A DNA stretch of 64,000 nt from Streptomyces fildesensis (lineage in GTDB: Bacteria > Actinomycetota > Actinomycetes > Streptomycetales > Streptomycetaceae): NCBI RefSeq assembly GCF_016107395.1, contig NZ_JAAIKO010000004.1, positions 310,001 through 374,000 of the forward strand, given 5' to 3'. Shown here piece by piece: positions 26,240 through 37,236 of this stretch. A program made the translations under genes and the position numbers. The first letter of the stretch is position 1. The number at the start of each line of letters is the position of its first letter. The notes under the pieces were generated by a model. That model saw only the letters and a list, made by a program, of their open reading frames with translations, was not told where the DNA came from and searched no databases.

Positions 26240-27226
26240 ATGGCCAGGAAGAGTTCCCCAGACGATCTGCTCGCTCCGCTCACGCTCGCCGTGGGCCAGG
26301 AGGACCTGCTGCTCGACCGCGCCGTGCGGGAGGTGATCGTGGCGGCGCGCGCCGCCGACGCCGACACCGATGTGCGCGACCTCGCCCCCGGAGTGCTGCA
26401 GCCCGGCACCCTCGCCGAGCTGACCAGCCCCTCGCTCTTCGCCGAGCGCAAGGTCGTCATCGTGCGCGACGCGCACGACCTCGGTGCGGACACGATCAAG
26501 GACGTGAAGGCGTACCTGGACTCGCCCGCCGAGGAGATCACCCTGGTGCTGCTGCACGCCGGCGGGGCCAAGGGCAAAGCTCTGCTGGACGCGGCCCGCA
26601 AGGCGGGGGCCCGCGAGGTCGCCTGCCCGAAGATGACCAAGCCGGCCGACCGGCTGGCGTTCGTGCGGAGCGAGTTCCGCGCCCTGGGCCGCTCCGCGAC
26701 CCCCGAGGCCACCCAGACGCTGGTCGACGCCATCGGCAGCGACCTGCGCGAGCTGGCCAGCGCCGCCGCCCAGCTCGTCGCCGACGTCGAGGGCACGATC
26801 GACGAGGCCGTCGTCGCCCGCTACTACACCGGCCGCGCCGAGGCCACCGGCTTCGAGGTCGCCGACTTCGCCGTCACCGGCCGGACCGCGGAGGCGCTGG
26901 AGCGGCTGCGCTGGGCCCTCTCGGTGGGCCAGCCGCTGCCCGGCATCACCTTCGCCCTCGCCTCGGGCGTGCGCGCCATCGGCAAGCTCGCCTCCGCCCC
27001 GCGCGGCGCCAACCCCGGCCAGCTCGCCCGTGACCTGGGCATGCCCCCGTGGAAGATCGACCGGGTGCGCCAGCAGATGCGCGGCTGGACCGGCGACGGG
27101 GTCTCCGCCGCGCTGCGCGCCGTCGCCGAGGCGGACGCCGCGGTCAAGGGCGGCAGCGCGGACCCCGCATACGCCCTGGAGAAAGCCGTCGTGGCGGTGG
27201 CCCGCGCCGCCCGCGACCGCTCGTAG
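26240..27226 (+). CDS. holA: DNA polymerase III subunit delta
   Basis: A 328-residue clamp-loader delta subunit, which opens the beta sliding clamp so the loader complex can place it on primed DNA. Family landmarks are present: LTLAVGQEDLLLDRAVREVI, SPSLFAERKVVIVRDA, ITLVLLHAGGAKGKALLDAA and the C-terminal collar domain LGMPPWKIDRVRQQMRGWTGDG. Delta has no Walker motif, as expected. ATG 26240 starts MARKSSPDDLL, the usual streptomycete N-terminus. The gene sits in the conserved comEC-holA-rpsT-lepA order. Confidence 0.93.
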   Translation: MARKSSPDDLLAPLTLAVGQEDLLLDRAVREVIVAARAADADTDVRDLAPGVLQPGTLAELTSPSLFAERKVVIVRDAHDLGADTIKDVKAYLDSPAEEITLVLLHAGGAKGKALLDAARKAGAREVACPKMTKPADRLAFVRSEFRALGRSATPEATQTLVDAIGSDLRELASAAAQLVADVEGTIDEAVVARYYTGRAEATGFEVADFAVTGRTAEALERLRWALSVGQPLPGITFALASGVRAIGKLASAPRGANPGQLARDLGMPPWKIDRVRQQMRGWTGDGVSAALRAVAEADAAVKGGSADPAYALEKAVVAVARAARDRS

Positions 27227-27323
27227 AAGCCTGGCGGCTCCTGGAGTCGCGGGCGGCCCAGCAGGCCTCCGGCCGGGCCGCCCGGCTCAGTTCCTCAGCC
27301 CCGGCTCAGTTCTTCGGCCCCGC

Positions 27324-28178
27324 TCAGTTCTTCAGCTTGGCCAGCGTCGCCGTGGTGGAGCTCTTCACCCAGCCGGTGACCTCGCTCACCGACGGCGGGG
27401 TCTTGTCCTTGTCGAGCGAGGACAGATACATGCTCCAGGCCATCTGGTACGTCATCCAGCCGTCCCGCACGGCCAGCGTCACCGAGCGCGACCCGGACGA
27501 GCCGCTGATCGTGTCCTCGGTGATCAGATAGGCCGCGTCGCCGAAGCCGGTGACCTTCTCGGCCTTGTAGTCGCCCTTGCGCTGCGTGTAGCTCTCCCAC
27601 CGCGCCACGAACTCGGCCGACGGATCGGTCGTCTTGTGCAACTGCACCGTGGTGGACAGATAGGCGTCCGCGTAGGTCGACCCCGAAGCCTTGAGGTCCA
27701 TGTCGCAGTACATGTCGTCCAGCGCGTCGTGCTTGAGCGTGTACGTCACCGGGGAGCTGTCGCTCTCCGGGTACTTGCCCTTGAAGGCCGAGATCTCGGC
27801 GGCCGAGCAGACATCGGACTGGACCTTGTACCCCTTGAGGTCGGCGGTCGCGGTGTCCTTGTCCTTCCCGCCGAGCAGAAGCACTCCGCCGCCCCAGAAG
27901 GCGGACGCGACCAGCGCGCCGACGGCCGCCCACAGCACGGCCTTCCCGGCGCCCGAGCCACCGCCCGGCGGCGGTGGCGGCAGCTGCGGTATCGGCGCAC
28001 CCTGCGGTCCGTAGTACGACCCGGGCTGGCCCGGCTGCGGCGGTACCTGCTGCGGCATGGGCTGCGCGTACGGGTTCTGCTGGGCCGGAACCGGCGGCCC
28101 GAACCCCGGCGAGGGCTGCGCGGCGGACTGGGGACCCGGATACGGGTAGGCGCTCGGCTGATCAGGCGGCGTCGACAT
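27324..28178 (-). CDS. Membrane-anchored protein with Pro-rich N-terminus
   Basis: A 284-residue protein. Residues 1-75 are Pro/Gln/Gly/Tyr-rich (repeats of the PQ/PG type) and probably cytoplasmic and disordered. One membrane helix follows (AVLWAAVGALVASAFWGGGVLLL), then an extracytoplasmic domain (YKVQSDVCSAAEIS, DDMYCDMDLKAS, GDAAYLITEDTISG) with two Cys that could form a disulphide. This layout is common in actinobacterial surface proteins of unknown function. The start is ATG 28178. It lies between holA (convergent) and rpsT. No enzymatic motif is recognised. Confidence 0.75.
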   Translation of the reverse strand: MSTPPDQPSAYPYPGPQSAAQPSPGFGPPVPAQQNPYAQPMPQQVPPQPGQPGSYYGPQGAPIPQLPPPPPGGGSGAGKAVLWAAVGALVASAFWGGGVLLLGGKDKDTATADLKGYKVQSDVCSAAEISAFKGKYPESDSSPVTYTLKHDALDDMYCDMDLKASGSTYADAYLSTTVQLHKTTDPSAEFVARWESYTQRKGDYKAEKVTGFGDAAYLITEDTISGSSGSRSVTLAVRDGWMTYQMAWSMYLSSLDKDKTPPSVSEVTGWVKSSTTATLAKLKN

Positions 28179-28198
28179 GCCGTGAGGATATGGCAACG

Positions 28199-28245
28199 CC
28201 GAAGGCCCCGCTGCCGTCCCGTGAGGATGGCTGCGGGGCCTTCGG
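28199..28245 (-). terminator. Strong GC hairpin downstream of rpsT
   Basis: CCGAAGGCCCCGC (28199-28211) and GCGGGGCCTTCGG (28233-28245) are perfect 13-bp arms around a 21-base loop, with no T-run, as is usual in Streptomyces. It lies 136 bases after the rpsT stop and just before the next reverse-strand gene, so it most likely ends rpsT transcription. Confidence 0.6.
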
Positions 28246-28380
28246 ATGATGCTGTGTGCGCCGCACCCGCGTGGCGAACGGCCGAGCGCGGCGCGATGTC
28301 TTTCGGTTGCCGGTCCGGGCGGTAGAGGGGCCGCTGGTTCCGTTTCCGGCGAGATGGGGCCAGGGGCCCCGGTCAAACGG

Positions 28381-28647
28381 TCAGGCCTTGATCGAGGCGA
28401 CCTTGTGAGCCAGCGCGGACTTCTTGTTCGCGGCCTGGTTCTTGTGGATGACGCCCTTGCTGACGGCCTTGTCGAGCTTCTGCGCGGCCTCGCGGTTGGC
28501 GATGGTGGCCTTCTCGAGGTCACCGGTCGCCGCGGCCTCGCGGGCCTTGCGGATCGCGGTCTTGAGGGAGGACTTGACCGCCTTGTTGCGCAGGCGCGCC
28601 TTCTCGTTGGTCTTGTTCCGCTTGATCTGGGACTTGATGTTCGCCAC
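28381..28647 (-). CDS. rpsT: 30S ribosomal protein S20
   Basis: An 88-residue, strongly basic protein beginning [20 protein letters not shown], the S20 signature, with Lys/Arg-rich helices and the typical [18 protein letters not shown] ending. S20 binds 16S rRNA early in small-subunit assembly. Length is normal for the family. It is divergent from lepA, with about 200 bases between starts holding both promoters. Confidence 0.97.
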   Translation of the reverse strand: MANIKSQIKRNKTNEKARLRNKAVKSSLKTAIRKAREAAATGDLEKATIANREAAQKLDKAVSKGVIHKNQAANKKSALAHKVASIKA

Positions 28648-28844
28648 GAAGGAGCCTTCTCAGGTTCGGGTACTTTTCATTGAGCGCCTCGGGTCACAGG
28701 GCACGAGGCACAGTGCTCCAGGCTACCAGCCGCCCGCACGACCTCCCAAACCGGTCCCAGGCCTCCAGTCATGGGACGATGGGGGTCAACGTATCGATCC
28801 GCCTACAGACGTCAGACGTCAAGCGTCGAGAAACAGGACCCTGC

Positions 28845-30731
<1,887 letters not shown>

Positions 30732-30755
30732 TTCTTCGCGTCACACTCCGCGCCC

Positions 30756-30787
30756 AGGGCGCCCCACCGGAAACGGAGGGGCGCCCT
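30756..30787 (+). terminator. Terminator hairpin after lepA
   Basis: AGGGCGCCCC (30756-30765) and GGGGCGCCCT (30778-30787) form a perfect 10-bp stem with a 12-base loop, 25 bases after the lepA stop. No T-run follows. Confidence 0.7.
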
Positions 30788-30985
30788 CCGTGTATCCGGC
30801 CCGGTTCGCGGGCGCAACCCCCACCTGCGACGCGTCCGAAGCATGTACCTGGCACCTACTCGATTGGTTACGGTTGCAACGAGCGGCCCTGAGCCCCTTA
30901 CGCGCCGGGCGATGGGCCTCTACTCTGATCGCGACGCAGAGGTTACTGGTGAGTTAACAGAGCAGGCGCGGGCCCGGAGGATGTC

Positions 30986-32872
30986 GTGACAGAGACACAG
31001 ACGCTGATCGAGACCCGACCGCCATCCGTGGCGACACTCTTCCTCGAACGGGTGGAGTCGACTCCCGACGCGGAGGCATACCGCTACCCCGTGATCGACG
31101 CGGCCGGGGGCCCGGACAGCTGGCGTTCGCTGACCTGGGGCCAGGCCTCGGGACGGGTGTTCGCCATCGCGGCCGGTCTGATGGACCTCGGGATCCGTTC
31201 CGAGGAGCGGGTGGCCATCGCCTCCGCGACACGCGTCGAGTGGATCCTCGCCGACCTGGGAGTGCTGTGCGCGGGTGCGGCCACCACGACGATCTACCCC
31301 AGCACCAACGCCGACGAGACGGCCTTCATCCTCGCGGACTCCGGCAGCCGGGTGCTGATCGCGGAGGACGCCGTACAGGTCGGCAAGGCCCGCGAGCGGC
31401 GCGCCGAGCTTCCGGAGCTGGCCCATGTGGTCGTGATCGACGCCACCGGTGTCGAGGACGCCGACGGCTCCGGTGACGGCTGGGTGCTCTCGCTCGACGA
31501 GCTGGAGCGGCGCGGCGCGGCGTTCCTGGAGAAGCACCCCGAGGCGGTCAAGGACGCCGTCGGCGCGATCACCCGCGACCAGCTCGCGACGCTGATCTAC
31601 ACCTCCGGCACCACCGGCCGCCCCAAGGGCGTGCGGCTGCCGCACGACTGCTGGGCTTACATGGCCCGCGCGATCCAGTCGGTCGGCCTGCTCGACGAGA
31701 ACGACGTCCAGTACCTGTGGCTGCCGCTCGCGCACGTCTTCGGCAAGGTGCTCACCGCCGGCCACATCACCATCGGCCACGTCACCGCCGTGGACGGCCG
31801 GGTCGACAAGATCATCACCAATCTGCCGCTGATCCAGCCGACCTACATGGCGGCAGTGCCCAGGATCTTCGAGAAGGTCTACAACGGTGTGGCGGCCAAG
31901 GCCCGCGCGGGCGGCGGCGCCAAGTACAAGATCTTCAAGTGGGCGTCGGAAGTGGCCCGCGAGTACGCCAAGGTCACCCAGAACAACCTGCGCCTCACCG
32001 GCAAGGCCAGCGCCCCCTTCGGGCTCTCCGCGAAGCACGCCGTGGCCGACAAGCTCGTCTACGCCAAGATCCGCGAGGCGTTCGGCGGCAAGCTGCGCGC
32101 CTGCGTCTCCGGCTCCGCCGCGCTGTCGCCCGAGATCGGCTACTTCTTCTCCGGCGTCGGCATCCACATCCTGGAGGGCTACGGGCTCACCGAGTCCAGC
32201 GCCGCCAGCTTCGTCAACCCCGGCGAGTCGTACCGCACCGGCACCGTCGGCAAGCCGCTGCCCGGCCTCGAGGTCCGGATCGCGGAGGACGGCGAGATCA
32301 TGCTGCGCGGCCCCGGCATCATGCAGGGCTACCACGGGCTGCCGGAGAAGACCGCCGAGGTCCTGGAGCCCGACGGCTGGTTCCACACCGGTGACATCGG
32401 GGAGCTGTCCGCCGACGGCTTCCTGACGATCACCGACCGCAAGAAGGACATCATCAAGAACTCGAACGGCAAGTACATCGCGCCCGCCGCGGTGGAAGGC
32501 CAGTTCAAGGCGGTCTGTCCGTTCGTCAGCAACGTCCTGGTGATCGGCGCGGACCGCAACTTCTGCACCGCGCTGCTCGCCCTGGACGAGCCGACGATCC
32601 TCGGCTGGGCCACCGAGAACGGGCTCGAAGGCCGGAGCTACGCCGAGGTCGTCGCCTCCCCGCAGGCCCGCGAGCTGATCGAGGGCTATGTGGCGCGGGT
32701 CAACGAGGACCTGCAGCGCTGGCAGCAGATCAAGCAGTTCCGGCTGCTGCCCCGCGACCTCGACGTCGAGCACGGCGACCTGACCCCGAGCCTCAAGCTC
32801 AAGCGGCCGGTCGTCGAGCGCGAGTTCCAGTCGCTGATCGACGACATGTACGCGGGATCGCGCGAGGCGTAG
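30986..32872 (+). CDS. Long-chain acyl-CoA synthetase (AMP-forming)
   Basis: A 628-residue adenylate-forming enzyme of the FadD15-like group that activates fatty acids to acyl-CoA. Visible motifs: the P-loop-like YTSGTTGRPKGV (A3), EGYGLTESSA (A5), DGWFHTGDIGEL (A7), ITDRKKDIIKNSNGKYIAP (A8 hinge and after) and the C-terminal Lys region TPSLKLKRPVV. GTG 30986 has GGAGG seven bases upstream. The 254-base gap upstream contains the lepA terminator and this gene's promoter. It is followed by hemW 68 bases later. Chain-length preference cannot be told. Confidence 0.92.
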   Translation: MTETQTLIETRPPSVATLFLERVESTPDAEAYRYPVIDAAGGPDSWRSLTWGQASGRVFAIAAGLMDLGIRSEERVAIASATRVEWILADLGVLCAGAATTTIYPSTNADETAFILADSGSRVLIAEDAVQVGKARERRAELPELAHVVVIDATGVEDADGSGDGWVLSLDELERRGAAFLEKHPEAVKDAVGAITRDQLATLIYTSGTTGRPKGVRLPHDCWAYMARAIQSVGLLDENDVQYLWLPLAHVFGKVLTAGHITIGHVTAVDGRVDKIITNLPLIQPTYMAAVPRIFEKVYNGVAAKARAGGGAKYKIFKWASEVAREYAKVTQNNLRLTGKASAPFGLSAKHAVADKLVYAKIREAFGGKLRACVSGSAALSPEIGYFFSGVGIHILEGYGLTESSAASFVNPGESYRTGTVGKPLPGLEVRIAEDGEIMLRGPGIMQGYHGLPEKTAEVLEPDGWFHTGDIGELSADGFLTITDRKKDIIKNSNGKYIAPAAVEGQFKAVCPFVSNVLVIGADRNFCTALLALDEPTILGWATENGLEGRSYAEVVASPQARELIEGYVARVNEDLQRWQQIKQFRLLPRDLDVEHGDLTPSLKLKRPVVEREFQSLIDDMYAGSREA

Positions 32873-32940
32873 CAGGAGCGATGGCGCTCGTCCCCGAGTG
32901 AGTGGGACGAGCGCCGCCGCCGGGGGCGGACAATGGGGTC

Positions 32941-34173
32941 ATGCCTTCCGTACTGCCTGATGGTGAGCCGATGCCCGAGGACGGGGCGCTGCCCGCGAGC
33001 GCGCTCGCAGGGGCGGGCGCCCGGCCGCTGGGGTTCTATCTGCACGTCCCGTACTGCGCCACCCGCTGCGGCTACTGCGATTTCAACACCTACACCGCGA
33101 GCGAGCTGCGCGGCTCCGGCGGGGTGCTCGCCTCGCGCGAGAACTACGCGGACTACCTGATCGACGAGGTCCGGCTCGCCCGCAAGGTGCTCGGCGACGA
33201 CCCGCGCCAGGTCGAGACCGTCTTCGTCGGCGGCGGCACCCCGACGCTGCTGCCGGCCGCCGACCTGGTCCGGATGCTGGCCGCGATCCGCGCCGAGTTC
33301 GGCTTCGCGCCGGGCGCGGAGATCTCCACGGAGGCCAACCCCGAGTCCGTCGACCCGGCCTATCTGGCGGAGCTGCGGGCGAGCGGCTTCAACCGGATCT
33401 CGTTCGGTATGCAGAGCGCCAAGCAGCACGTCCTGAAGATCCTGGACCGCAAACACACCCCGGGCCGGCCGGAGGCCTGCGTCGCGGAGGCGCGCGCCGC
33501 CGGCTTCGAGCACGTCAACCTGGACCTGATCTACGGCACACCGGGCGAGTCGGACGACGACTGGCGGGCCTCGCTGGACGCGGCGATCGGCGCCGGACCC
33601 GACCACGTCTCCGCCTACGCCCTGATCGTCGAGGAGGGCACCCAGCTGGCGCGGCGGATCCGCCGCGGCGAGGTGCCGATGACCGACGACGACGTGCACG
33701 CCGACCGGTACCTGATCGCCGACGAGCGGTTCGCCGCGGCCGGATTCGACTGGTACGAGGTGTCGAACTGGGCGACCACCGAAGCGGGCCGCTGCCGGCA
33801 CAACGAGCTGTACTGGACCGGCGCCGACTGGTGGGGCGCGGGCCCCGGCGCGCACAGCCACGTCGGTGGCGTGCGGTGGTGGAACGTCAAGCATCCGGGC
33901 GCGTACGCGCAGGCGCTGGCCGAGGGGCGCAGCCCTGGCGCGGGACGGGAAGTGCTCGCGGACGAGGACCGGCGCGTCGAGCGGATCCTGCTGGAGTTGC
34001 GGCTTGCGGCGGGGTGCCCGCTGGGGTTGCTGGCGCCGGCGGGGGCGGCGGCCGCCGCGAAGGCGGTAACGGACGGTCTCCTGGAGGCCGGTCCTTACGC
34101 CGACGGGCGGGCCGTTCTGACGCTGCGGGGGCGGCTGCTCGCCGACGCGGTGGTGCGGGACCTGGTCGACTGA
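32941..34173 (+). CDS. hemW: Radical SAM heme chaperone HemW
   Basis: A 410-residue radical SAM protein. The cluster-binding cysteines are Cys39, Cys43 and Cys46 (PYCATRCGYCDFNTYT), followed by VETVFVGGGTPTLL, the GGTP motif for SAM, and FGMQSAKQHVLKILDR. The C-terminal HemN-like domain (DWYEVSNWAT, RHNELYWTGADWWGAGPGAH) is present. The YCATRCGYC pattern, with no extra N-terminal Cys-rich region, points to HemW rather than coproporphyrinogen dehydrogenase HemN. It delivers heme to respiratory enzymes. ATG 32941 is the likely start. The last 60 residues are Ala/Gly-rich. Confidence 0.92.
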   Translation: MPSVLPDGEPMPEDGALPASALAGAGARPLGFYLHVPYCATRCGYCDFNTYTASELRGSGGVLASRENYADYLIDEVRLARKVLGDDPRQVETVFVGGGTPTLLPAADLVRMLAAIRAEFGFAPGAEISTEANPESVDPAYLAELRASGFNRISFGMQSAKQHVLKILDRKHTPGRPEACVAEARAAGFEHVNLDLIYGTPGESDDDWRASLDAAIGAGPDHVSAYALIVEEGTQLARRIRRGEVPMTDDDVHADRYLIADERFAAAGFDWYEVSNWATTEAGRCRHNELYWTGADWWGAGPGAHSHVGGVRWWNVKHPGAYAQALAEGRSPGAGREVLADEDRRVERILLELRLAAGCPLGLLAPAGAAAAAKAVTDGLLEAGPYADGRAVLTLRGRLLADAVVRDLVD

Positions 34174-34194
34174 GCGGGTGGGGGTGGGCGTGGG

Positions 34195-34300
34195 GGCCCT
34201 GCGGGGCTGTTCCCCGACCCCGCCCCTTCCCGAAACCGGGGGCAAGCCCCCGGGCCCCCTTGTCCTCAAACGCCGGACGGGCTGGACGGGGCCGTGGCGC
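34195..34300 (+). repeat. Streptomyces-type intergenic repeat with hairpin
   Basis: CCGGGGGC and GCCCCCGG (34236-34253) form a tight stem around AA, followed by a TCCTCAAACGCCGGACGGGC segment. I recognise this combination as a common dispersed intergenic repeat in Streptomyces genomes. It lies between the convergent hemW and DUF3097 genes and probably ends transcription from both. Confidence 0.5.
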
Positions 34301-34335
34301 ACGGGCTGGATGGGGTGCCGCGTGGGCAGGCCGGC

Positions 34336-35169
34336 TCAGGGGGCGGTGACGAAGTCGATCAGTTCTTCCACGCGGCCCAGTAGTGCCGGTTCCACGTCCT
34401 TGTACGTGTGGACCGACGCCAGGATCCGCTGCCAGGCCTCGCCCGTGGTCTCACGCCAGCCCAGTGCCTCGCAGACGCCGGTCTTCCAGTCCTGGCCGCG
34501 TGGTACCGAGGGCCAGGCGGGGATGCCGACGGAGGACGGCTTCACGGCCTCCCAGACATCGATGTAGGGGTGGCCGACGACGAGTACGTCGTCGATGCCG
34601 GAGACCTGGCTCGCGAGCCGGGACTCCTTGGAGCCGGGCACCAGGTGGTCGACGAGGACGCCGAGGCGTGCGTCCGGGCCGGGGGAGAACGCGGCGACGA
34701 TCGCCGGCAGGTCGTCGATGCCCTCCAGGTACTCGACGACGATGCCCTCGACGCGCAGGTCGTGGCCCCAGACCCGCTCGACCAGCTCCGCGTCGTGCCG
34801 GCCCTCCACGTAGATCCGCCCGGCCCGTGCCACCCGCGCGCGGGCGCCCTGCACCGCGATCGAGCCCGACGCGGACAGCAGCGGGCCGCGCTGCGCCCCG
34901 GGGCCGCCGGTGCGGGGGCGGACGAGGGTGACGGGTTTGCCGTCGAGCAGGAAGCCGCGCGGCTCCATCGGGAAGACCCGGTGCTTGCCGAAGCGGTCCT
35001 CCAGCGTCAAGGTCAGGCCCTCCGCCGTCTTCTCGCAGCGGATCACCGCCCCGCAGAATCCCGTCGAGACCTCCTCCACCACCAGATCCGGCTCCGCCGC
35101 CACCTCGGGCGCGGGCACGCTCTTCTTCCAGGGAGGGGTGAGGTCGGGACCGTACTCTCTGCTGCGCAT
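34336..35169 (-). CDS. DUF3097 family protein
   Basis: A 277-residue protein from ATG 35169 (RSREYGPDLTPPWKK), the usual start for the family. It includes GRIYVEGRHDAELVERVWG, and VVEYLEGIDDLPAIVAAFSP, which resemble Toprim-type acidic segments (Glu early, Asp pairs later). It continues with LVDHLVPGSKESRLA and VGHPYIDVWEAVKPSSVG. Function is unknown; the Toprim-like pattern suggests a nucleic-acid enzyme such as a primase or nuclease relative. It is conserved between hemW and hrcA in Streptomyces. Its 5' end is partly duplicated 119 bases upstream. Confidence 0.8.
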   Translation of the reverse strand: MRSREYGPDLTPPWKKSVPAPEVAAEPDLVVEEVSTGFCGAVIRCEKTAEGLTLTLEDRFGKHRVFPMEPRGFLLDGKPVTLVRPRTGGPGAQRGPLLSASGSIAVQGARARVARAGRIYVEGRHDAELVERVWGHDLRVEGIVVEYLEGIDDLPAIVAAFSPGPDARLGVLVDHLVPGSKESRLASQVSGIDDVLVVGHPYIDVWEAVKPSSVGIPAWPSVPRGQDWKTGVCEALGWRETTGEAWQRILASVHTYKDVEPALLGRVEELIDFVTAP

Positions 35170-35291
35170 GGGGGCCATTCTGCTCAGGTGCTGGCGCGGA
35201 CGTGGGCTTGCTGGGGGTACGGGGGTTATCACCCGGGAGATCGCAGCCAGGGAGGGGTGAGGTCGGGACCGTATTCTCTGCTGCGCATGGG
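35128..35291 (-). repeat. 45-bp direct duplication of the DUF3097 gene start
   Basis: Positions 35128-35172, which hold the first 14 codons and start of the DUF3097 gene, recur at 35247-35291 with one difference (C to T). In the upstream copy the reverse-strand ATG is followed by the same 14 residues, four or five different codons and a stop. It looks like a decayed partial duplication. Confidence 0.7.
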
Positions 35292-35325
35292 CGGATCGTA
35301 TCGAGGACAGCGTCCTGGGCGGGGA

Positions 35326-36051
35326 CTACGACGCGGTGAACCGGGCCGTCAGGGCGTCGCGTTGGGCGCGGACGAAGCGGGCGTCCACGGCGGCGCCGTG
35401 GCCGGGGACGTACACGGCGGTCCCGCCGCCCACCGCCAGCAGCCGGTCGAGGGTGGCGGGCCAGGCGGCCGGGACGGCGTCGGGGCCCGCCTGTGGTTCG
35501 CCGGACTCCTCGACGAGGTCGCCGCAGAACACGACGGCGGGCGTTCCGGGCACGTACACGGCCAGGTCGTGGGTGGTGTGGCCGGTGCCGGGGTGGAAGA
35601 GCCGGGCGGTGCGGCCGCCGCCGAGGTCGAGTTCGTAGCCGTCGTCGACGAGCCGGTCGGGGCGCACCAGGACGTCCGCCGCCTCGGCTGCCGCCGAGGG
35701 GTCGACGCCGTGCGTGACCGCGTCCTCGCGGAGCGCGTCGCGCCCGCGTTCCAGCCGGCCGTCGAGTGCCCGGTGCCCGTACACCCGCACTCCGGAGAAG
35801 GCGGCGGTGCCGAAGACATGGTCGAAGTGGCCGTGGGTAAGAGCGATGTGCGTCACAGGGCGGCCGGTCAGTTCCCGCACCTGCAGCCGTAGTCGAGCGC
35901 CTTCGGCGAGGGTGGAGCCGGTGTCGATGAGCAGCACGCCCTCGTCACCGACGACCAGGCCGATCGTGACGTCGAGGAAGGGAAGACGGCGGCGGGCGAC
36001 GCCGGGAGCCAGGTGCTCCCAGCCGTCGGCGCCGGACTCTGCGGTATCCAC
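35326..36051 (-). CDS. Metallo-beta-lactamase-fold hydrolase
   Basis: A 241-residue MBL-fold enzyme with the metal motif HGHFDH (ALTHGHFDHVFG), an earlier LLIDTGSTLAEGARL strand, the third ligand region FHPGTGHTTHDLAVYVP, an FCGDLVEESG Asp segment, and a late His in VYVPGHGAAVDARF. This is the order for glyoxalase II/QuorumQuenching-type hydrolases; the natural substrate (thioester, lactone or phosphodiester) is not decided by sequence. It is a single gene, divergent from hrcA, whose CIRCE element lies about 100 bases from its start. Confidence 0.88.
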   Translation of the reverse strand: MDTAESGADGWEHLAPGVARRRLPFLDVTIGLVVGDEGVLLIDTGSTLAEGARLRLQVRELTGRPVTHIALTHGHFDHVFGTAAFSGVRVYGHRALDGRLERGRDALREDAVTHGVDPSAAAEAADVLVRPDRLVDDGYELDLGGGRTARLFHPGTGHTTHDLAVYVPGTPAVVFCGDLVEESGEPQAGPDAVPAAWPATLDRLLAVGGGTAVYVPGHGAAVDARFVRAQRDALTARFTAS

Positions 36052-36147
36052 CCTGTGACGCTATCGCCGGGGGACCCTCCCCGCGCGCTACCGTTGCGAC
36101 CCTTGCCGGGGCCTTGCTACTCCGCCGTACACTGACTGCGGGGGATG

Positions 36148-36174
36148 CTGGCACTCGTATCGGATGAGTGCCAG
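36148..36174 (+). promoter_or_regulatory. CIRCE operator for hrcA-dnaJ2
   Basis: CTGGCACTC (36148-36156) and GAGTGCCAG (36166-36174) are perfect 9-bp arms around a 9-base spacer, the exact CIRCE architecture (consensus TTAGCACTC-N9-GAGTGCTAA) with GC-biased ends. It lies 45 bases before hrcA ATG 36220. HrcA bound here should repress its own operon until heat shock. Confidence 0.88.
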
Positions 36175-36219
36175 GCCACGGCAGTGCTGGTGCGGGATCT
36201 ACGGCTGGAGGTGTGCGCG

Positions 36220-37236
36220 ATGCTCAGCGAACGCAGACTCGAAGTACTGCGCGCCATCGTCCAGGACTATGTGGGCACGGAGGAGCCGGTCGGCTCCAAG
36301 GCGCTCACCGAGCGCCATGGCCTGGGCGTCTCGCCGGCCACGGTGCGCAATGACATGGCGGCGCTGGAGGACGAGGGCTACATCCACCAGCCCCACACCA
36401 GCGCGGGCCGGATCCCGACGGACAAGGGCTACCGGTTGTTCGTCGACAAGCTGGCCGGGGTGAAGCCGCTCACGTCCGCCGAGCGGCGCGCGATCCAGAA
36501 CTTCCTGGACGGCGCGGTGGACCTCGACGACGTGGTGGGCCGCACCGTACGGCTGCTCGCGCAGCTCACCCGGCAGGTCGCCGTCGTCCAGTACCCGTCG
36601 CTCACCCGCTCCTCGGTGCGGCACGTCGAGCTCCTGGCGCTGGCCCCGGCCCGGATCATGCTGGTCCTCATCACCGACACCGGACGCGTCGAGCAGCGGC
36701 TCATCGACTGCCCGGCGCCGATGAGCGACACGCTGCTCGCCGATGTGCGGGCCCGGCTGAACGCCCGGGTGGTGGGCCGCCGGTTCGCGGACGTCCCGCC
36801 GCTGGTGGCGGATCTGCCGGACGGCTTCGAGTACGACGACCGGCCGTCGGTGTCGATCCTGCTGGCGACGCTGCTGGAGACGCTCGTCGAGGAGACCGAG
36901 GAGCGCATCATGCTCGGCGGCGCGGCGAACCTGACGCGCTTCAACCACGACTTCCCGCTGACGATCCGGCCGGTGATGGAAGCCCTTGAGGAGCAGATGG
37001 TGCTCCTCAAGCTCCTCGGTGAGGCCAACGACTCGGGCATGACCGTGCGGATCGGGCATGAGAATTTTCACGAGGGCTTGAATTCCACATCCGTTGTGGC
37101 GGTCGGCTACGGTTCGGGCGACGAGGCAGTCGCCAAACTCGGTGTGGTCGGACCGACCCGCATGGACTACCCCGGAACGATGGGAGCGGTACGCGCAGTG
37201 GCACGTTACGTCGGACAGATCCTGGCGGAGTCGTAG
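36220..37236 (+). CDS. hrcA: Heat-inducible transcription repressor HrcA
   Basis: A 338-residue repressor of chaperone genes. The N-terminal winged helix has [20 protein letters not shown] and [20 protein letters not shown], then [20 protein letters not shown], the family hallmark. A GAF-like central domain follows, and the C-terminus ends [17 protein letters not shown]. GroEL-type chaperones normally hold HrcA active; on heat stress it releases CIRCE. ATG 36220 starts [11 protein letters not shown], the standard start. Its stop is immediately followed by the dnaJ GTG. Confidence 0.96.
   Translation: MLSERRLEVLRAIVQDYVGTEEPVGSKALTERHGLGVSPATVRNDMAALEDEGYIHQPHTSAGRIPTDKGYRLFVDKLAGVKPLTSAERRAIQNFLDGAVDLDDVVGRTVRLLAQLTRQVAVVQYPSLTRSSVRHVELLALAPARIMLVLITDTGRVEQRLIDCPAPMSDTLLADVRARLNARVVGRRFADVPPLVADLPDGFEYDDRPSVSILLATLLETLVEETEERIMLGGAANLTRFNHDFPLTIRPVMEALEEQMVLLKLLGEANDSGMTVRIGHENFHEGLNSTSVVAVGYGSGDEAVAKLGVVGPTRMDYPGTMGAVRAVARYVGQILAES

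Noticed and set aside
27030..28325. 431-residue forward frame after holA
   Set aside because: It overlaps holA out of frame and runs antisense to the Pro-rich membrane protein; the translation is Arg-rich with no domain.
34408..35892. 494-residue forward frame opposite DUF3097 and the MBL hydrolase
   Set aside because: Antisense to two recognisable genes; composition is typical of a shadow frame.
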